Shown: positions 21,765 through 23,797 of the stretch, piece after piece
How positions within the stretch are numbered: the stretch's first letter is position 1
Layout of the letters: each line of letters starts with the position of its first letter
Notes under the pieces: model-generated
What the model was told of the DNA's origin: nothing
Databases searched by the model: none
Seen by the model: the letters and a program-made list of their open reading frames with translations, nothing else
Position numbers and translations under genes: made by a program
NCBI GenBank assembly: GCA_042573625.1
Contig: JBHPCZ010000046.1
Coordinates: forward strand, 1-23,797
Reading direction: 5' to 3'
Length of the DNA: 23,797 nucleotides
From: JBHPCZ01 sp042573625
Lineage (GTDB): Bacteria > Desulfobacterota > Desulfobacteria > Desulfobacterales > UBA11574

Positions 21765-22526
21765 CGTATGGACACCTCCTATACATCAGTTACCACCCCT
21801 AAATGGGTATTAAGTATATTACTCACCGCAGAGACGCAAAGAACGCAGAGTTTTTGACTTTTCTTTTTTGCTTTTCGCTGAGACGCCGAAAAGCAAAATG
21901 GCACAACCCTTTATGGAATATAACTTCTGAGTTCTCTTTGTATTGAAAGCATCTGGTATGCGTTGCTTTCTTGTCCCGCTTTAAGCGGGATTGAGTACTT
22001 TTTCATTGCCGTCCTCTCAACGGCAATGAAAATATTACACTTCTCTGCGCCCTCTGTGTCTCAAGCGAAGCGGGCGGTGAATGTAATCTCACATGCCTGC
22101 AGAGTAAAGCTGAGGCCTTCAGCCAGGCTGAAAGTCGAATAGGCTAATTAAATATGCAAGCAAATTAACCCAAAAACAGTATGAATATCAATAACCGATA
22201 CCACCAATTCCAACATTTGTCACTTCAGTTACTGGATTCTGGATGCTGTATCCGCGTTTGTGGGATATTCGCACAGGACGTGCTTTCCGTATATTGCTTG
22301 ACAGGAGCCACTCCGATTGAATCTCGTTTGAAAACCATTCGGTATGAGCCCGGCACTTTTTTTTGACAAAATATTGATATTGTGAAATTATTAATCTTAA
22401 GAAATTTGAACGCCTCTCCCCGGAAGATTGAAAGCATGTTTTTCAGGAATATTGTTTTATCGCAGAAATTCAAGCTGTTAAAGGCCATCAGGCTGACATT
22501 ATCTTATAAGGTCTCACGGTAACGAC
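21765..22526. other. Gene-free region with a hairpin-rich repeat
   Basis: No supported gene. The first part holds the repeat at 21819-22085; the rest is AT-rich leader of the exported TPR gene with a small TTCAGCC/GGCTGAA hairpin near 22120-22135. TTGAAA (22428-22433) and TATTGT (22450-22455), 16 bases apart, are a weak promoter candidate. Confidence 0.45.
21819..22085. repeat. MITE-like repeat with internal hairpins
   Basis: The ends are inverted: TCACCGC followed by AGAGACGCAAAGAACGCAGAG on the left and, on the opposite strand, TCACCGC then GAGACACAGAGGGCGCAGAG on the right, the latter with an extra stretch in between. Inside are three perfect or nearly perfect hairpins: TTTTGCTTTTCG (21866-21877) with its partner at 21887-21898; CCCGCTT-T-AAGCGGG (21975-21989); TTTTCATTGCCGT (22000-22012) with its partner at 22020-22032. 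Confidence 0.6.
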
Positions 22527-23240
22527 ATGAAGAGAAAAATCATCGGTTTCCTGATCATCTCTATACTGATCGCGCTTCCTGCCCATGCTGAAAATGCGAT
22601 AGACTACTTTAATCTCGGGCTTAAAAGCTCCCTGGCCGTTACAAAAATTAAATACTTTTCCAAGGCTCTGGAAATGGATCCATATCTGGCGGAAGCTTAC
22701 GAAAAACGCGGGATGCTCTATTATTTCCAGGAAAAATTCGACAAGGTCATTCAGGATTTTCAGGACTATATCAGAGTCGCACCCCCAAAAGCTGAGGCCT
22801 ACCGAATGCTGGGAATGGGTTACCTGAAAAGCGGGTTTTATGAACGGGCCGTAGACATACTCTCCCGCGCCATCGAAATGGACCCGGAGCTGATCAGCGC
22901 GTACGTTAACCGAGCGGAAGCCTATCGGCTGAACGGCAAATATGAAGAAACCATCCGTGACGCCACGGTCGGCATCCGTCGGGTATGTGATAACCGAACC
23001 AAGTCCGATGCGCACAGAATCCGGGCAAAAGTCTACTGGGAGATGGATCGAAACGATCTCTCGCATGCCGACATCAATGCGGCCTGGGATATTGACCCAA
23101 GAATCCCCATCTGGTGGCGGTACTTCCTCAAAGGGGCCACCCCGGAAGAAATGAGCCACGCCGCCCCGTTTCTGATTATCGGTATTGTGGTTGTACTAGT
23201 TCTAGGGGTAAAACTCAAACCCCCGGAGAAAGACGAGTAA
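22527..23240 (+). CDS. Exported, membrane-anchored TPR protein
   Basis: The 237-residue protein begins with a signal peptide (residues 1-21, KRK then a hydrophobic core, cleavage after AHA). From about 25 to 195 it consists of TPR units: YFSKALEMDPYLAEAYEKRG, FQDYIRVAPPKAEAYRMLGM, ILSRAIEMDPELISAYVNRA and more degenerate ones to INAAWDIDPR. It ends with a membrane helix (APFLIIGIVVVLVLGVK, about 213-229) and a short charged tail. The layout places the TPRs in the periplasm, tethered by the C-terminus, as a binding scaffold; partner unknown. The ribosome site is weak. Its stop codon lies in the shared terminator stem with dodecin. Confidence 0.8.
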   Translation: MKRKIIGFLIISILIALPAHAENAIDYFNLGLKSSLAVTKIKYFSKALEMDPYLAEAYEKRGMLYYFQEKFDKVIQDFQDYIRVAPPKAEAYRMLGMGYLKSGFYERAVDILSRAIEMDPELISAYVNRAEAYRLNGKYEETIRDATVGIRRVCDNRTKSDAHRIRAKVYWEMDRNDLSHADINAAWDIDPRIPIWWRYFLKGATPEEMSHAAPFLIIGIVVVLVLGVKLKPPEKDE

Positions 23241-23273
23241 AACATCCAGATCCAGAGGACCCGGATGTTTTAC
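23237..23273. terminator. Shared bidirectional terminator that contains both stop codons
   Basis: GTAAAACATCC (23237-23247) and GGATGTTTTAC (23263-23273) are perfect 11-bp arms around a 15-base loop. TAA at 23238-23240 ends the TPR gene and TTA at 23270-23272 is the dodecin stop on the other strand. Both genes thus end inside the stem. There is only a short A/T tract in the arms and no long T-run. Confidence 0.6.
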
Positions 23274-23479
23274 CCTTCAAATTTGAATGAGAGCTTCACC
23301 CTGGCCCGGTAGGCGGCGACCTTGCCGTTTTCGATCTTCATGTCCATTTGGGTGACTTCCGCGATTCGAAGATCCCTGAGGGATTTGCCGGCTGTCTCTA
23401 CCGCGGCTTTTGCGGCATCCTCCCAGGAAACCGAGCTGGACCCCACCAGTTCAACAATTTTGTATGCACTGCTGCCCAT
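23270..23479 (-). CDS. Dodecin family flavin-binding protein
   Basis: This 69-residue protein matches dodecin over its usual length: YKIVELVGSSSVSWEDAAKA, AVETAGKSLRDLRIAEV, then ENGKVAAYRARVKLSFKFEG. Dodecins form hollow 12-subunit spheres that bind FMN, riboflavin or lumichrome pairs, acting as flavin stores or light protectants. The usual tryptophan that stacks on the flavin in archaeal dodecin (in RWFEV-type sequences) is replaced here: the corresponding stretch reads RIAEVTQMDM. This resembles a bacterial subgroup with altered or no flavin stacking, so ligand binding is uncertain. GGAGG lies 7 bases before the ATG. It converges with the TPR gene. Confidence 0.88.
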   Translation of the reverse strand: MGSSAYKIVELVGSSSVSWEDAAKAAVETAGKSLRDLRIAEVTQMDMKIENGKVAAYRARVKLSFKFEG

Positions 23480-23797
23480 AATTTGCCTCCGTTTTTAATC
23501 GTTTATTAAAGGTCTCGAAGTATTATTTCTCCTTATACCATCTAAATACAATGCAGGGCAAGTCGATCGACGCAGGTTTTATTCACCTCCCGCTTTGTAG
23601 TTCCCTGGAAGAGGTTCCCCAGGGGATAAGGTGATTGAGTTTCATCTTTATGAGAAAAAAGGGCGCTTTCTTTGTCTGCTGTTGATTTCCATGGAATATC
23701 AGAAAAGAACTTGTCTTTTGGAGTATTTATTTCTATTCTGTGTCAGCAATTTCCGGTTAGGAAATTGCATAAAAAGCATGTAAAATTATGGAATTAG
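23480..23797. other. Right-edge region, upstream of dodecin
   Basis: Apart from the dodecin ribosome site (GGAGG) I see nothing I can support. A weak hairpin CCCTGG-AAGAGGTT-CCCCAGGG lies near 23602-23621. Confidence 0.4.

Noticed and set aside
22353..22369. GGCACTTTTTTTTGAC as sigma-54 promoter
   Set aside because: The -12 element has no GC at the required distance of 10 bases.
22488..23159. 223-codon minus-strand frame opposite the exported TPR gene
   Set aside because: The plus strand has signal peptide, TPRs and membrane anchor; the minus frame has no recognisable domain.

Overview
The window looks like a chromosomal segment of a Gram-negative, probably Desulfobacterota-type (deltaproteobacterial) bacterium. 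The reasons are the RND/adaptor pair, DksA/TraR protein, dodecin, AIM24 protein, Cache sensor and a candidate sigma-54 promoter, together with a high load of short dispersed palindromic repeats and decayed insertion sequences. The taxonomic call is inference; no rRNA or other phylogenetic marker is present, and I saw no tRNA, rRNA or CRISPR array.

Left part (1-5500). A Cache-type membrane sensor runs off the left edge. Next comes a small complete transcription unit: sigma-54 promoter, 86-aa ORF and terminator. Positions 1700-3480 are repeat-rich and hold one plausible 60-aa gene. A minus-strand block follows: MshEN-like protein, DksA/TraR zinc-finger protein, atypical ferredoxin, YciH/eIF1-like factor, an M15 peptidase remnant and YwbE.

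Middle (5600-13800). This part holds a truncated IS200/IS605 transposase, NAD-type malic enzyme, an orphan PD-(D/E)XK-like protein, a RelE/HigB-like toxin with an HTH antitoxin, ThiI without rhodanese domain, an enolase-superfamily epimerase-like enzyme, YheU, and an IS1380-family remnant. The toxin-antitoxin pair lies between two sequence blocks that also occur, in the same order but with other DNA between them, at 2781-3425.

Right part (13800-23797). A Nudix hydrolase and a zinc-ribbon protein form a short operon. A MarR - adaptor - RND pump operon follows, with no outer-membrane channel gene. Then come an AIM24 protein with an N-terminal zinc ribbon, a short TPR protein, a 267-bp hairpin-rich repeat, an exported membrane-anchored TPR protein, and dodecin. 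The last two genes converge on one hairpin whose two arms contain both stop codons.

The most notable items are the repeat-bounded toxin-antitoxin block, the composite repeat with short and long forms, a stand-alone protein of four MshEN-type motifs, and the sigma-54 driven small gene. I did not find a clear-cut new multi-gene system. Repeat family names and functions beyond the named protein families are inference.
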